Source: Verrucomicrobiota bacterium (GTDB lineage Bacteria > Verrucomicrobiota > Verrucomicrobiia > Chthoniobacterales > UBA10450). Taken from it: a DNA stretch of 42,873 nt. Numbering within the stretch: the stretch's first letter is position 1; every line of letters begins with the position of its first letter. The translations under genes were made by a program, and so were the position numbers. This document shows, one piece after another, positions 25,451 through 34,168 of this stretch. The stretch covers positions 1 through 42,873 of the forward strand of contig QHNJ01000137.1 in assembly GCA_003218395.1 (NCBI GenBank), written 5' to 3'. A model generated the notes under the pieces. The model did not search any database and was not told the DNA's origin. It worked only from the letters and a program-made list of their open reading frames with translations.

Positions 25451-27388
25451 ATGCAGTACGTTACCGCGTTCTCACGTCCGCAAACTGTTCCGGCTGGGCT
25501 TGCTGCCGCGCGAAAGCCTAACCTGTGGATTCTGGACAGTTGGCGCGACCTGATCTTGTACGTCTGCACGCCGCTGGTGATCGTGCCGATCTTTCTCGTG
25601 GCGCAGGCGCGTTGGAGCGCGGAAGACATTTATCTTTTTGTCGCTGCCTTCGGCGCGATGGGTCACCACTTGCCAGGAATGATTCGCGCCTATGGCGATC
25701 GGGCGTTATTCCAGCGCTTCAAGTGGCGCTTCATTTTTGCACCGATTTTTTTGGTGGTCGTCTCCACGATCTTTTCGTTGTGGGACCTTAAAGGCATTGT
25801 GCTAGTCGCCTTTATTTGGGGCGTCTGGCACGGCATGATGCAAACGTATGGGTTCTGTCGCATCTACGATGCGAAAGTGGGCTCGTTCGCTGAGCTGACG
25901 CGTCGTCTTGATTTCGCATTGTGCGGGATTTGGTTCGCCACCGCGGTCCTTCTCTCATCGCAGCGAATGACTGATACCTTGGAGACTTATTACGCTGCGG
26001 GAGGGCCCTTCATTCCGCCCGGCTTCCTCCGGGCAGCACAGCAGGGGCTGCTTGCGTTCGCCCTCTTAGTTTCAGCCGTGTTTCTGGCAAATTTTATCCG
26101 GATGTGGACTAGCGGGAAGCGGCCTAGTCCGGTAAAGCTGGTTCTTCTCATCACGAGCATTTCTTTTTGGTGGTACTCCAACAACATCGTGGCCAGCGTT
26201 CTCGTCGGCATTGCCTTGTTCGAAGTATTTCACGACGTCCAGTACCTCTCGCTGGTTTGGATCTATAATCGTAAACGGGTTGAGACCGACAACTCGATCG
26301 GCGGGTTCATGCGCTTCGTATTCCGGCGCAGCGGTTCGCTGATCGGTCTATACGTGGGCCTGATCTTCGCCTACGGGGCGCTGGGTTATTTCAAGTCGAG
26401 CATCGGCATCGACGTAGTCAAACGCATCCTCACTGGTGTAGTGACCGCTTCGGCGCTGCTCCATTTTTATTACGACGGATTCATCTGGAAAGTGCGCGAG
26501 AAATCTACGCGACAATCTCTCGGCATCGGCGGCGGGACAACAGATGTTTTGACGAGCGGTTTTCTACCCAGCTGGGCCTTGCATGGCGCGAAATGGTTCG
26601 CTGTTTTTGTCATTCCGCTTGGCGCACTTTGGTTTGGGCAAGTGCGGCTCCCTCAGAATGAACTTGAACATTTAGCCTGGATCGCCGCCGATCTTCCTGT
26701 TTCCGCCCGGGCGCATACCAATTACGCCAAGGCTCTGCAGGAGGCTGGCCGACTCGATAAAGCAGCCGATGAATTTTCCGCTGCGCTTCGTCTTAATCCC
26801 GCTTCGGCAAAGGCCCACGCCAATCTGGCCAGCGTCCTGATTGGAAAGGGAAACCTGGAAGATGCGCAAACCCATTTCGAAACAGCACTGCGACTCGACT
26901 CTAACAACGCCGAGTTACACTCCGGTTATGCCTATCTTCTGGAGCGACTCGATCGCCCTGAGCAAGCAGCAGCGGAAATCGAAGCGTCCGTCCGCTTGGA
27001 CCCACAGTCTGCACAAGCTCGGTATAGCTATGGCGCATTTCTGGAGAAACACGGCAAACTCGAGGAGGCAATTGTGCAGTATCGACGGGCGATTCAAGCT
27101 GACCCGCGTCATGTGGATGCTCATCTCGATCTGGCAAGCGCGCTTTTCCAAGAGGGCGATTTGCAGGGAGCCGAGGCACATTATCTGGAGGGAAGCCGGC
27201 TTAAGCCAGAGCTCGCCCAACCTCACAACGACCTGGGAAAAGTTTTTATGCGCGAGGGCAACGTTTCCAGCGCGATCGCGCAATTCGAAGAAGCGCTACG
27301 TCTTCATCCCGACTTCCCGGAGGCGGAGGAGAATCTGCGCAGCGCGAGAGAAACCGAGGCTCAGTCTCGTTGGCAATCGCCGAGGTAA
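25451..27388 (+). CDS. Multi-pass membrane protein with His-rich motifs fused to six TPRs
   Basis: A 645-aa protein in two halves. Residues about 30-395 are a polytopic membrane domain with regularly placed His motifs: GHHLPGM (71-77), WHGMMQTYG (126-134), FHDVQYLSLVW (260-270) and LHFYYDGFIWKVRE (337-350). Such spaced His/Asp sets can bind di-iron or heme in membrane oxidases and hydroxylases, but I do not recognise the family and assign no activity. Residues about 419-622 are six consecutive TPRs (for example AKAHANLASVLIGKGNLEDA), probably a protein-binding module. It precedes the first TMTC-like gene by 79 bp on the same strand, so it may share its transcript and partners. ATG 25451 start. 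Confidence 0.7.
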   Translation: MQYVTAFSRPQTVPAGLAAARKPNLWILDSWRDLILYVCTPLVIVPIFLVAQARWSAEDIYLFVAAFGAMGHHLPGMIRAYGDRALFQRFKWRFIFAPIFLVVVSTIFSLWDLKGIVLVAFIWGVWHGMMQTYGFCRIYDAKVGSFAELTRRLDFALCGIWFATAVLLSSQRMTDTLETYYAAGGPFIPPGFLRAAQQGLLAFALLVSAVFLANFIRMWTSGKRPSPVKLVLLITSISFWWYSNNIVASVLVGIALFEVFHDVQYLSLVWIYNRKRVETDNSIGGFMRFVFRRSGSLIGLYVGLIFAYGALGYFKSSIGIDVVKRILTGVVTASALLHFYYDGFIWKVREKSTRQSLGIGGGTTDVLTSGFLPSWALHGAKWFAVFVIPLGALWFGQVRLPQNELEHLAWIAADLPVSARAHTNYAKALQEAGRLDKAADEFSAALRLNPASAKAHANLASVLIGKGNLEDAQTHFETALRLDSNNAELHSGYAYLLERLDRPEQAAAEIEASVRLDPQSAQARYSYGAFLEKHGKLEEAIVQYRRAIQADPRHVDAHLDLASALFQEGDLQGAEAHYLEGSRLKPELAQPHNDLGKVFMREGNVSSAIAQFEEALRLHPDFPEAEENLRSARETEAQSRWQSPR

Positions 27389-27467
27389 AACCTCCGGTCG
27401 GCCGCGCTCAGCATGGCTCGCATTTACGAGCTGGCGTGATCTCCGTGGTTAACTGGGACAAAAACTA

Positions 27468-29648
27468 ATGTCCGGGAACGCCACGCCTTCAGGAACGAGC
27501 AAACAGAACCAGCTCCGATCCCCATTCTGGCAGCGGAATTGGCTTTGGGGGCTCTTTCTGATTGCCCTGGTTTCAATAGCATACACCCGAGTCTTTAACG
27601 CCGGCTTCATCTGGGACGACGAATCGCATCTGACGCAAAATCCCTGCATTATTGGTCCGCTCGGACTTAAAGAGATCTGGACGAGCGCGCGAGCCGTCTA
27701 TTACCCGCTCGTGCTGACGAGCTTCTGGAGTTTGCATAAGCTCGTTGGCTTAAGTCCATCGCCATACCACATTCTCAATGTGCTGCTGCACGCGGCATCG
27801 GCGGTCTTGCTCTGGCGCGTCTTGCGGCAACTCGATGTTCGCGGAGCGTGGCTGGGAGCACTGCTTTGGGCATTGCATCCGGTAATGGTGCAATCGGTCG
27901 CCTGGGTCACGGAGCTAAAAAATACTCAGTCGTGTCTCTTTTATCTTTTGTCGATCTTCTGGTTTTTGAAAGTGGACGCTGAGGAGAACGGGAACAGCGT
28001 TCGCTGGTGGCGCTTTGGCCGGGCGCTCCTGTTCTTTGTTGTGGCGATCCTGAGCAAGCCATCCACGGTCATGTTGCCTGCTGTAATCGCGCTCTGTGTC
28101 TGGTGGCGGAGAGGACGAGTCCGGTGGCGCGACCTCGCGACTCTCGTTCCGTTTGCGCTGATTTCAGCGCTTGCCAGCGTGTGGACGATTTGGGAACAGA
28201 AGTTCCATTCTGGTGCGACTGGTTCTGAGTGGGCCCAGTTGTGGCCGGAGCGGCTCATCATCGCGGGTCGCGCGATATGGTTTTATCTGGGCAAACTGAT
28301 TTGGCCCGATCCGCTCATTTTCATCTATCCGCGTTGGGAGATTAATTCGTTGCAACTGACGGCTTATCTGCCGCTGCTGGCAGCGTTGGCTGGTTTGTTT
28401 GCTTTGTGGCGAATTCGTGGGAAGTGGAGTCGCCCCGTGTTTTTTGCCGCTGCATACTTTGTGATTTCGCTATTTCCTGTGCTCGGCTTTTTCACCGTTT
28501 ACTTCTTCCGCTACTCGTTTGTGAGCGATCATTTCCAATATCTGGCGAGCATGGGACCGCTCGCGTTAGCCGGAGCTGGTATTACAGCGGTGGCCGATTC
28601 CCTCAAATGGAAACCTTTTCTCCGCGCGGCCATCTGCGGAATCCTCCTGCTTTTTGGCTTTTTGACGTGGCGGCAGAGCGGGATCTACCATGACTTAGTA
28701 AACTTGTACACGGCGACGCTGGCAAAAAATCCCGGCTGCTGGATGGCGCATTACAATCTGGGCATCGTCCTGCGCGACCAAGGCGAAACTGACGAGGCGA
28801 TAACTCATTATCGGCAGGCTGTCGCGCTGCGGCCGAATTACGCAGAAGCGCATTACAATCTTGGACGTGCTCTGGCTGAAAAAGGCGAATTTGAGGACGC
28901 GATCGCGCATTACGAAAAAGCGCTGGCCATAAATCCTGCCGACGCGGAAGCTCACAACAACTTGGGTGCCACGCTTTTTATGAAAGCACGCGTCGATGAT
29001 GCAATCACTCACTACCAGAAGGCGCTCGCGATTCGGCCGGATTACTCTGAGGCGTCCTGTAATCTGGCGAACGCGCTTCTTTCCAAAGGTGATATGGACG
29101 GTGCGATCATCCGGTACATGGCGTGCGTCGCTTTGTTGCCGAATCAGGCCGAGGCTCAATACAATCTGGCGAGCGCGCTTCTTCGAAAAGGCCGAACCGA
29201 CGAGGCCATTGATCACTACCGAAAAACGCTCGAATTGCATCCCGAGAATGCCGACGCGCACGCGAATTTGGGGAGCGCGTTTCTTGCGAAGAATCGCATC
29301 CAGGATGCGATTCTTCAATACAGAGACGCGCTTCGGATAGCACCGGGAAATGTGGCTGCCCAAAGCAATCTGGCGTGGCTGTTGGCGACTTCTCGGGACC
29401 AATCACTTAGAAACGGGCCAGAAGCTGTCCGACTGGCTGAGCAGGCTAGCCGCCTGACCGGCGGAACTCGGCCAGTTATCTTACGGATGCTCGCCGCTGC
29501 CTACGCGGAAACTGGCCACTTTTCTGAGGCTACCGAAACCGCTCAACAGGCATTGCAACTGGCCAATGGCCAAGGCAACACCGTTTTGGTTGATGCCCTT
29601 CGAAGAGAAATCGCGCTGTACCAATCGGGTCGGCCGTATCACAAGTAA
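27468..29648 (+). CDS. TMTC-like GT-C membrane glycosyltransferase with TPRs (paralog A1)
   Basis: A 726-aa protein with about 10-11 TM segments, then six TPRs. In the first exposed loop it has FNAGFIWDDESHLTQNP, the acidic pair typical of GT-C enzymes. ALHPVMVQSVAWVTELKNTQSCLFYLL matches the HP..VE(A/S)VAW..RK..L signature of TMTC/DUF1736 proteins, and the last luminal loop ends AKNPGCWMAHYNLG where the TPRs begin. After the TPRs is a module shared by all four paralogs (NLAWLLATSRDQSLRNG, LAAAYAETGHF, ending LYQSGRPYHK). Animal TMTC1-4 are O-mannosyltransferases of cadherins (GT105); bacterial homologs are mostly uncharacterised. A lipid-linked sugar donor and periplasmic acceptor are inferences. 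ATG 27468. Confidence 0.82.
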   Translation: MSGNATPSGTSKQNQLRSPFWQRNWLWGLFLIALVSIAYTRVFNAGFIWDDESHLTQNPCIIGPLGLKEIWTSARAVYYPLVLTSFWSLHKLVGLSPSPYHILNVLLHAASAVLLWRVLRQLDVRGAWLGALLWALHPVMVQSVAWVTELKNTQSCLFYLLSIFWFLKVDAEENGNSVRWWRFGRALLFFVVAILSKPSTVMLPAVIALCVWWRRGRVRWRDLATLVPFALISALASVWTIWEQKFHSGATGSEWAQLWPERLIIAGRAIWFYLGKLIWPDPLIFIYPRWEINSLQLTAYLPLLAALAGLFALWRIRGKWSRPVFFAAAYFVISLFPVLGFFTVYFFRYSFVSDHFQYLASMGPLALAGAGITAVADSLKWKPFLRAAICGILLLFGFLTWRQSGIYHDLVNLYTATLAKNPGCWMAHYNLGIVLRDQGETDEAITHYRQAVALRPNYAEAHYNLGRALAEKGEFEDAIAHYEKALAINPADAEAHNNLGATLFMKARVDDAITHYQKALAIRPDYSEASCNLANALLSKGDMDGAIIRYMACVALLPNQAEAQYNLASALLRKGRTDEAIDHYRKTLELHPENADAHANLGSAFLAKNRIQDAILQYRDALRIAPGNVAAQSNLAWLLATSRDQSLRNGPEAVRLAEQASRLTGGTRPVILRMLAAAYAETGHFSEATETAQQALQLANGQGNTVLVDALRREIALYQSGRPYHK

Positions 29649-29669
29649 AGTCGTTGCCCCACTAGCAGC

Positions 29670-29995
29670 GAAAGGGCACTGCTCATTTTATCACTTTTCG
29701 ACTCGCTGACGCGATTCCGCCAAAGCTGCTCAGCCAATGGGAAACAGAGCGTAAATGTTGGCTGCGGCCGCCTCCCGAGCCGTGGTCGTTCGAAGTGGAG
29801 CAGGAATATCGTCGGCGGTTTTCTGGCACGATAGAACGCTGGCTCGATGCCAGCCATGGTTGGTGCCTGCTGCGCGAAAGCAACACGCCAAATTGGGTCG
29901 GGAATACGCTGCAGCACTTCGAGGGCGCGTGCTATGCACAGATCGCGTGGCTGGGTAATGCCTAATCATGTCCATACGGCTTTTGTTCGGCACGA
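29670..29995 (+). mobile_element. Remnant of a REP-associated tyrosine transposase (RAYT, Y1_Tnp)
   Basis: The plus strand reads GTAHFITFRLADAIPPKLL, then QWETERKCWL, EPWSFEVEQEYRRRFSGTIE and RWLDASHGWCLLRES in one frame, matching the N-terminal part of RAYT transposases (ITFRLAD, WLDxGxGxCxLR). After one frame change, VMPNHVH gives the HUH metal-binding motif of the Y1 transposase family. The first about 20 residues and everything after the HUH motif, including the catalytic Tyr, are gone; the element ends against the convergent TPR fragment. Full members are about 170-280 aa. RAYTs mobilise REP palindromes, which is notable because REP-like palindromes lie in the next gene. Not listed as one ORF in the track. 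Confidence 0.75.
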
Positions 29996-30025
29996 CTAAG
30001 AGCTTTTCCCATGTACCTCGGCGGC

Positions 30026-30853
30026 TTAGAAACCGCCGCTCCTTGAATGCTCGTGATACGGCAGGCCGAGCTCGTAGAGCGCAATTTCATCCCGAAGGGC
30101 GTTGGCCAGGCCGGATTTGCCCTCCGTGCCTGCGATGCGCAGAGCTTGCTCGGCTGCTGCAACGGCCTGGGCAAACCGGCCGCCCTCAGCGCGAGCAGCC
30201 GCGAGAGTCCGGAGATAAGTGGGATCTTTGCCGCCGGAAAGTTGCACGGCCTGTTCGGCGAGCTCGATTGCCCGATTCCCATCGCGAATTGAAGCATCGG
30301 AGGAGGTCGCGAGGAGCCACGCCAAATTGTTCCGAGCCAGCGAGTCTTGCTGGGAGATCCGTGCCGCATGCTCGTACTCGGCGATTGCATCTTTCTGTAG
30401 TCCGCTTTTAAGAAACGCGTTACCCAAAACAGTGTGGAAGCCTGAGTCGTTCGGCAGAGTCGGAAGCGCCTTCTGCCATTGCGCGATCGCTTCGCCGATC
30501 CGGCCCTGCTGAAATAGAACGCTGCCAAGGTTGAAATACGCGTCGCCATAATCAGGCCGCAGTTTCGCCGCTTTCTCGTAATGGCCGATCGCTTCACCCA
30601 GCAGACCTTTTCGGGCGAGGGCGTTGGCAAGATTAGTCTCGATGAGCGCCCCGCCAAGGTTGTAATGGGCGGAAGTGTTGCCGGATCGAATCTTCAACGC
30701 CGTCTCGAAGTGCGAAATCGCCCTGTCCAATTCGCCCCGTCGCAGGAAAAGATAGCCGAGATTGTTATGCGCCGTGTCGTTGTCAGGGGTAGGCGCAGAA
30801 TTGCTTGTAGCCACGGCCCTGTGGGCCGTTTGTTCGGACTCCGCGTGATCCAC
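30026..30853 (-). CDS. TPR half of a split TMTC-like gene (paralog B1, 3' part)
   Basis: A 275-aa soluble fragment of TPRs plus the C-terminal module of the TMTC-like family (NNLAWLLATSSDASIRDG, then YLRTLAAARAEGGRF, YELGLPYHE). TPRs include NDTAHNNLGYLFLRRGELDRA, aligning with NDVAENNLGIVLLRKGKLDES of the intact paralog B2, so the correct continuation of the membrane half (30783..32090) is in this other frame. One TPR is also partly deleted (LGGALIETNLANALARKG). ATG 30853 lies within the inserted repeat and overlaps the upstream ORF by 71 bp. It could be translated by itself as a TPR protein, but a broken gene is more likely. Confidence 0.7.
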   Translation of the reverse strand: MDHAESEQTAHRAVATSNSAPTPDNDTAHNNLGYLFLRRGELDRAISHFETALKIRSGNTSAHYNLGGALIETNLANALARKGLLGEAIGHYEKAAKLRPDYGDAYFNLGSVLFQQGRIGEAIAQWQKALPTLPNDSGFHTVLGNAFLKSGLQKDAIAEYEHAARISQQDSLARNNLAWLLATSSDASIRDGNRAIELAEQAVQLSGGKDPTYLRTLAAARAEGGRFAQAVAAAEQALRIAGTEGKSGLANALRDEIALYELGLPYHEHSRSGGF

Positions 30854-32090
30854 GAGTGACCGACCGCAGGCCGGTTGCGACAGGGCGCGAGCCGGAGTTG
30901 CGCATCATTATGGGCGCCATCAGATCCGTGATGCCCCAAACAATCAGCACATACAAACCGATCTGTGGCAGGTAAGTGTATCGATCCGCGCGCGCTTGCT
31001 CGCCGACCTGCACCAAGCCGATCACGGGCACGAGCATCCCGACATACCAAAACCAGCCGGTGAAAATGTAAGGCCGTTCTTTCCTCCAATGGATTGCCCA
31101 CAGGCTGACTGCGATGAGAAATGCAATTGCCAAAAGAACCTGCCAGGGCGGCAGTTGATCGTTGGGGTGAGGATAAAAAGCCGCCAGCCGCGCGGGCCAG
31201 AACATCTGCCAAATGTAGGCAACATAACTGATAACCGCGTTGTTCAGTCGCCACATAAAGGGCAACTGTTCAATCGCGCCGGCGCTCTGATTTTGTACCA
31301 GCAATGTCGCCACACACGAAATCGCGGACAAGGCGAACAATGGAATCTTCTCCACGATCAGCTTGAAGATCCGACCACGGACCACGGACCCCGCGCCGTC
31401 GCCGTAACCTCTTTGGCGCGCCGAAGGCTCGCGACTGACTCCTGATCTCTGATTTCTGACGTCTGACGTCTGACGTCTGACTCTATTGACCGGCCAGTAA
31501 TCGAGGAGCAAAAGCACGAATGGAAGCGTCACCAGCATCGGTTTGGACATGAGGATGAAAAATACGGCGCTGAGCACGTCTTTTCGCTCGGAGACCCAGG
31601 CGACCGATTCCACGTGCAATGGATGAATAGCGAACAGCGATGCCACGAAGGCACTTTGCCAAATACTGCCAGTCCGGCTCGGACCGCCGGTCATCTGCCT
31701 GAGCACGAAAAAGAGCAACACGACGGCGACCGAGTGCAGCAAGACATTGGTGAAGTGATGTCCGCCAGCCTTCAGCCCGTACAACTGGCAGTCGAGCATG
31801 TGCGAAATCGTCGTGAGCGGATGCCAGTTTCGCGCATGAGCATGGGTAAATGCGCCGATTACGCCATCCACCGAAAGTCCTCTGGTGATGGAGGGGTTTT
31901 CATACACATACACATGATCGTCGACATCGACGAAATCGTGTCCGAGAGTTTGTCCAAAAACTAGCCAAGTAATCGCGATGAGGGCGAGGCAAACATAGAA
32001 AGACGCGAATCTCGAGGAGGAGCGCTTTTTTAACCGACTGTTGAAAAACTCGGGCGTGTTCTTCTTACTCCTGCTCCCGCTCTTACTCAT
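30783..32090 (-). CDS. Membrane half of a split TMTC-like gene (paralog B1, 5' part)
   Basis: A 435-aa polytopic fragment close in sequence to B2 (32123..34066): FGQTLGHDFVDVDDHVYVYENPSI (acidic pair), WHPLTTISHMLDCQLYGLKAGGHH, and FAIHPLHVESVAWVSERKDVLSA. Compared with B2 it has three lesions: an in-frame loss of about 30 residues between FFILMSKP and its expected TM; a loop replaced by short tandem repeats (RRQTSDVRNQRSGVSRE); and, after YLPQIGLYVLIVWGITDLM, replacement of the last TM and luminal loop by repeat-encoded NSGSRPVATGLRSVTRG ending in an early stop. Likely a pseudogene. ATG 32090; 32 bp after the stop of B2, so the pair is a tandem duplication. Confidence 0.75.
   Translation of the reverse strand: MSKSGSRSKKNTPEFFNSRLKKRSSSRFASFYVCLALIAITWLVFGQTLGHDFVDVDDHVYVYENPSITRGLSVDGVIGAFTHAHARNWHPLTTISHMLDCQLYGLKAGGHHFTNVLLHSVAVVLLFFVLRQMTGGPSRTGSIWQSAFVASLFAIHPLHVESVAWVSERKDVLSAVFFILMSKPMLVTLPFVLLLLDYWPVNRVRRQTSDVRNQRSGVSREPSARQRGYGDGAGSVVRGRIFKLIVEKIPLFALSAISCVATLLVQNQSAGAIEQLPFMWRLNNAVISYVAYIWQMFWPARLAAFYPHPNDQLPPWQVLLAIAFLIAVSLWAIHWRKERPYIFTGWFWYVGMLVPVIGLVQVGEQARADRYTYLPQIGLYVLIVWGITDLMAPIMMRNSGSRPVATGLRSVTRGSRGVRTNGPQGRGYKQFCAYP
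30795..30905. repeat. REP-like element inserted in TMTC-like paralog B1
   Basis: Contains acggccctgtgggccgt (30813-30829, 7-bp stem, 3-nt loop) and accgcaggccggt (30863-30875, 4-bp stem, 5-nt loop). It replaces DNA that in paralog B2 encodes about 45 residues, and shifts the frame. The stem geometry matches the palindrome in dgt. Borders are estimated from where similarity to B2 stops. Confidence 0.6.
31373..31390. repeat. 7-bp tandem repeat GACCACG inside paralog B1
   Basis: gaccacggaccacggacc is two and a half units of a 7-bp repeat. It lies in the cytoplasmic-loop insertion of the TMTC-like fragment and encodes part of SVVRGR on the minus strand. Confidence 0.65.
31448..31482. repeat. 7-bp tandem repeat TCTGACG inside paralog B1
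   Basis: Five consecutive units (tctgatt, tctgacg x3, tctgact). It preserves the reading frame of the membrane fragment and encodes TSDVRNQRSG-type residues absent from the paralogs. Such 7-mers resemble simple repeats scattered in related genomes. Confidence 0.75.
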
Positions 32091-32122
32091 CCGTTTGAGA
32101 ATTCCTCATGAAAGCGTTTTCG

Positions 32123-34066
32123 TCACGGTGACGAACTGCCATTTGCGAGACTTGGATCGCGCAGCGGTCTTCCGGCCTGGTAAAGAGCGATATTGCTCTG
32201 GAGCTCGTCCGCTAGGCCAGGGTTGCCCTGGTGATTGGCTAATTCAATGCCGCGCTGCGCAGTTTCAATTGCCTGTGTGAAAAGGCCGCTCTCGGCATAG
32301 GCAGCTGCCAATATGCGGAAAATCATTGGGATCTTCTCGCCCGACAAACGCAGCGCCTTTTCGGCCAGTTCAACGGCTTGGGGGCCATTTCGAATTGAGT
32401 CTTCCGGACACGTTGCGAAGACCCATGCCAGATTACTGGCAGCATTTCCGTTTTCGGGCTGAATTGCCAGCGTTTCCTGCCATTGCTCGATCGCTTCTCT
32501 TACACGGCCCTGCTGGATAAGAACAGTGCCCACAATATTACGTGCCTCCACGTTCTCGGGCTGAATTTCCAGCAACTTGCGATAATGAATCATCGCATCA
32601 GCTACTTGTCCCTTTTGAAGAAAAGCCTTGGCAAGATTGTCGTGGGCAGGCGCGTTTTCGGGCCGAAGATTCACGGCTGCCTGGAGTAGAGAAATCGATT
32701 CGTCCAATTTGCCTTTTCGAAGGAGAACGATGCCAAGATTATTTTCGGCAACGTCGTTGTTCGAGGTTACTGCAAGTGCGTGAGTGAACAGCGTTTCACT
32801 ATTGCGCCAAAAGGTTGTCTGAATCCACCCGCGCCAACTTAATACGCCAATGATTATCGCGGCACTGGCACCCAAAATTTCGCGTTGATGACGCCATGAA
32901 GCCGACCAATCGGCGACAGTCCAAGTGCCCATGATATAAAGGCCTATCTGCGGCAGGTAAGTGTATCGATCGGCCCGCCCTTGCCATCCGACTTGCACCA
33001 AACCAATCACCGGCACAAGCATCCCCAGGTACCAAAGCCAGCCAGTGATGACGTAGGGCCGTTTTTTCCGCACAGCAAACGCCGCTGCACTAATCGCAAT
33101 CAAAGCCGCGAGCGCGAGGATGATCCCCCAGGCCGGCAGGCGATTTTCTGGATGAGAATAAAAAACCGCGAGTTTCACTGGCCAGAGCATTTGCCAAATG
33201 TAGGCAACATAGGTCACTAATGCGTTGGTCGCCCGCGATGAAATCGGAAGTTGCTCGGTCCAACCAAGCGCATGTCGTTGGGCGAGAAATGTAACGATGC
33301 CTGAGACGGCGGACAGCCCAACCAGTGGAATCTTCTCTAGAATCAGCTGTCCCGCGACTGATTGTCGATCCCACAAGCGAAGTGGCGGAGGTTTTAGTTT
33401 GACTTCGGCTTTCGGTGCAAATCGTTGGAACGGCCAGTAATCCAGAAGCAAAAGTACGAAGGGGAGCGTCACCAGCATCGACTTGGACATTAGACCAGCG
33501 GTGAACGGTAACGCTACGGTGAGATAGCGCCGAATTGAGGGCGCACGCACGTGATGAACATATGCGAGCAGGGTCAGCATGAAGAAAACGCCGCTCAGCA
33601 CATCCTTGCGTTCTGCCACCCATGCCACGGATTCCACGTGCAACGGATGAATCGCGAACAGGGTCGCAACAAAAGCGCTTCGCAAAAGTGCGCCCGTCAT
33701 TTGTTTGAAAACGAGAAAGAGCAAGACCACGGAAATTGTATGGAGAAGCACATTGGTAAAATGATGTCCTCCCGCCCTCAGCCCATATAACTGGCAGTCC
33801 AGCATGTGCGAAATCGTTGTAAGCGGATGCCAGTTCTCCGAGTGGATATGTGTGAATGCCCAGCCAATAGCGGCGATGCTGAGACCGCTGGTTATCTTGG
33901 TATTTTCATAGACGTAGCGCGGATCGTCGTAGTTGACGAAGTCATGGCCGAGAGTTTGGCCAAAAACAATCCAGGTAAGTGCCGCCAGAAAGATGCAGAC
34001 GCTGATGCTTACCCAGCGGCGGTTCGCTTTGGAGGAAGCTATCGATCGGATACTGAGGGCGTGCAC
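32123..34066 (-). CDS. TMTC-like GT-C membrane glycosyltransferase with TPRs (paralog B2)
   Basis: A 647-aa intact copy of the B type. About 10-11 TM segments carry FGQTLGHDFVNYDDPRYVYEN (acidic DD in the first loop), NWHPLTTISHMLDCQLYGLR, FAIHPLHVESVAWVAERKDVLSG, LMSKSMLVTLPFVLLLLDYWP, and GQGRADRYTYLPQIGLY-like WQGRADRYTYLPQIGLY. The last luminal loop is FWRNSETLFTHALAVTSNN, then three TPRs and the shared C-terminal module (NLAWVFATCPEDSIRNG, ILAAAYAESGLF). HMLDCQLYG and RADRYTYLPQIGLY are typical of this bacterial TPR-GT-C group. Role probably O-glycosylation of periplasmic or surface proteins, by analogy with TMTC; not shown. GTG 34066 is the only plausible start. Confidence 0.82.
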   Translation of the reverse strand: MHALSIRSIASSKANRRWVSISVCIFLAALTWIVFGQTLGHDFVNYDDPRYVYENTKITSGLSIAAIGWAFTHIHSENWHPLTTISHMLDCQLYGLRAGGHHFTNVLLHTISVVLLFLVFKQMTGALLRSAFVATLFAIHPLHVESVAWVAERKDVLSGVFFMLTLLAYVHHVRAPSIRRYLTVALPFTAGLMSKSMLVTLPFVLLLLDYWPFQRFAPKAEVKLKPPPLRLWDRQSVAGQLILEKIPLVGLSAVSGIVTFLAQRHALGWTEQLPISSRATNALVTYVAYIWQMLWPVKLAVFYSHPENRLPAWGIILALAALIAISAAAFAVRKKRPYVITGWLWYLGMLVPVIGLVQVGWQGRADRYTYLPQIGLYIMGTWTVADWSASWRHQREILGASAAIIIGVLSWRGWIQTTFWRNSETLFTHALAVTSNNDVAENNLGIVLLRKGKLDESISLLQAAVNLRPENAPAHDNLAKAFLQKGQVADAMIHYRKLLEIQPENVEARNIVGTVLIQQGRVREAIEQWQETLAIQPENGNAASNLAWVFATCPEDSIRNGPQAVELAEKALRLSGEKIPMIFRILAAAYAESGLFTQAIETAQRGIELANHQGNPGLADELQSNIALYQAGRPLRDPSLANGSSSP

Positions 34067-34168
34067 TTGCGGCGATGTGATTGTGAAGGAGGCGAGGAAC
34101 CCCGCTAGTCCAGGAGCCGAAGCCGCCGCGCCCTAAAAAGGTTGCAATTCGCATGGATAACGGATGAA

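Noticed and set aside
28695-29402. Long minus-strand ORF opposite the TPRs of paralog A1
   Set aside because: Shadow of regular TPR codons on the other strand.
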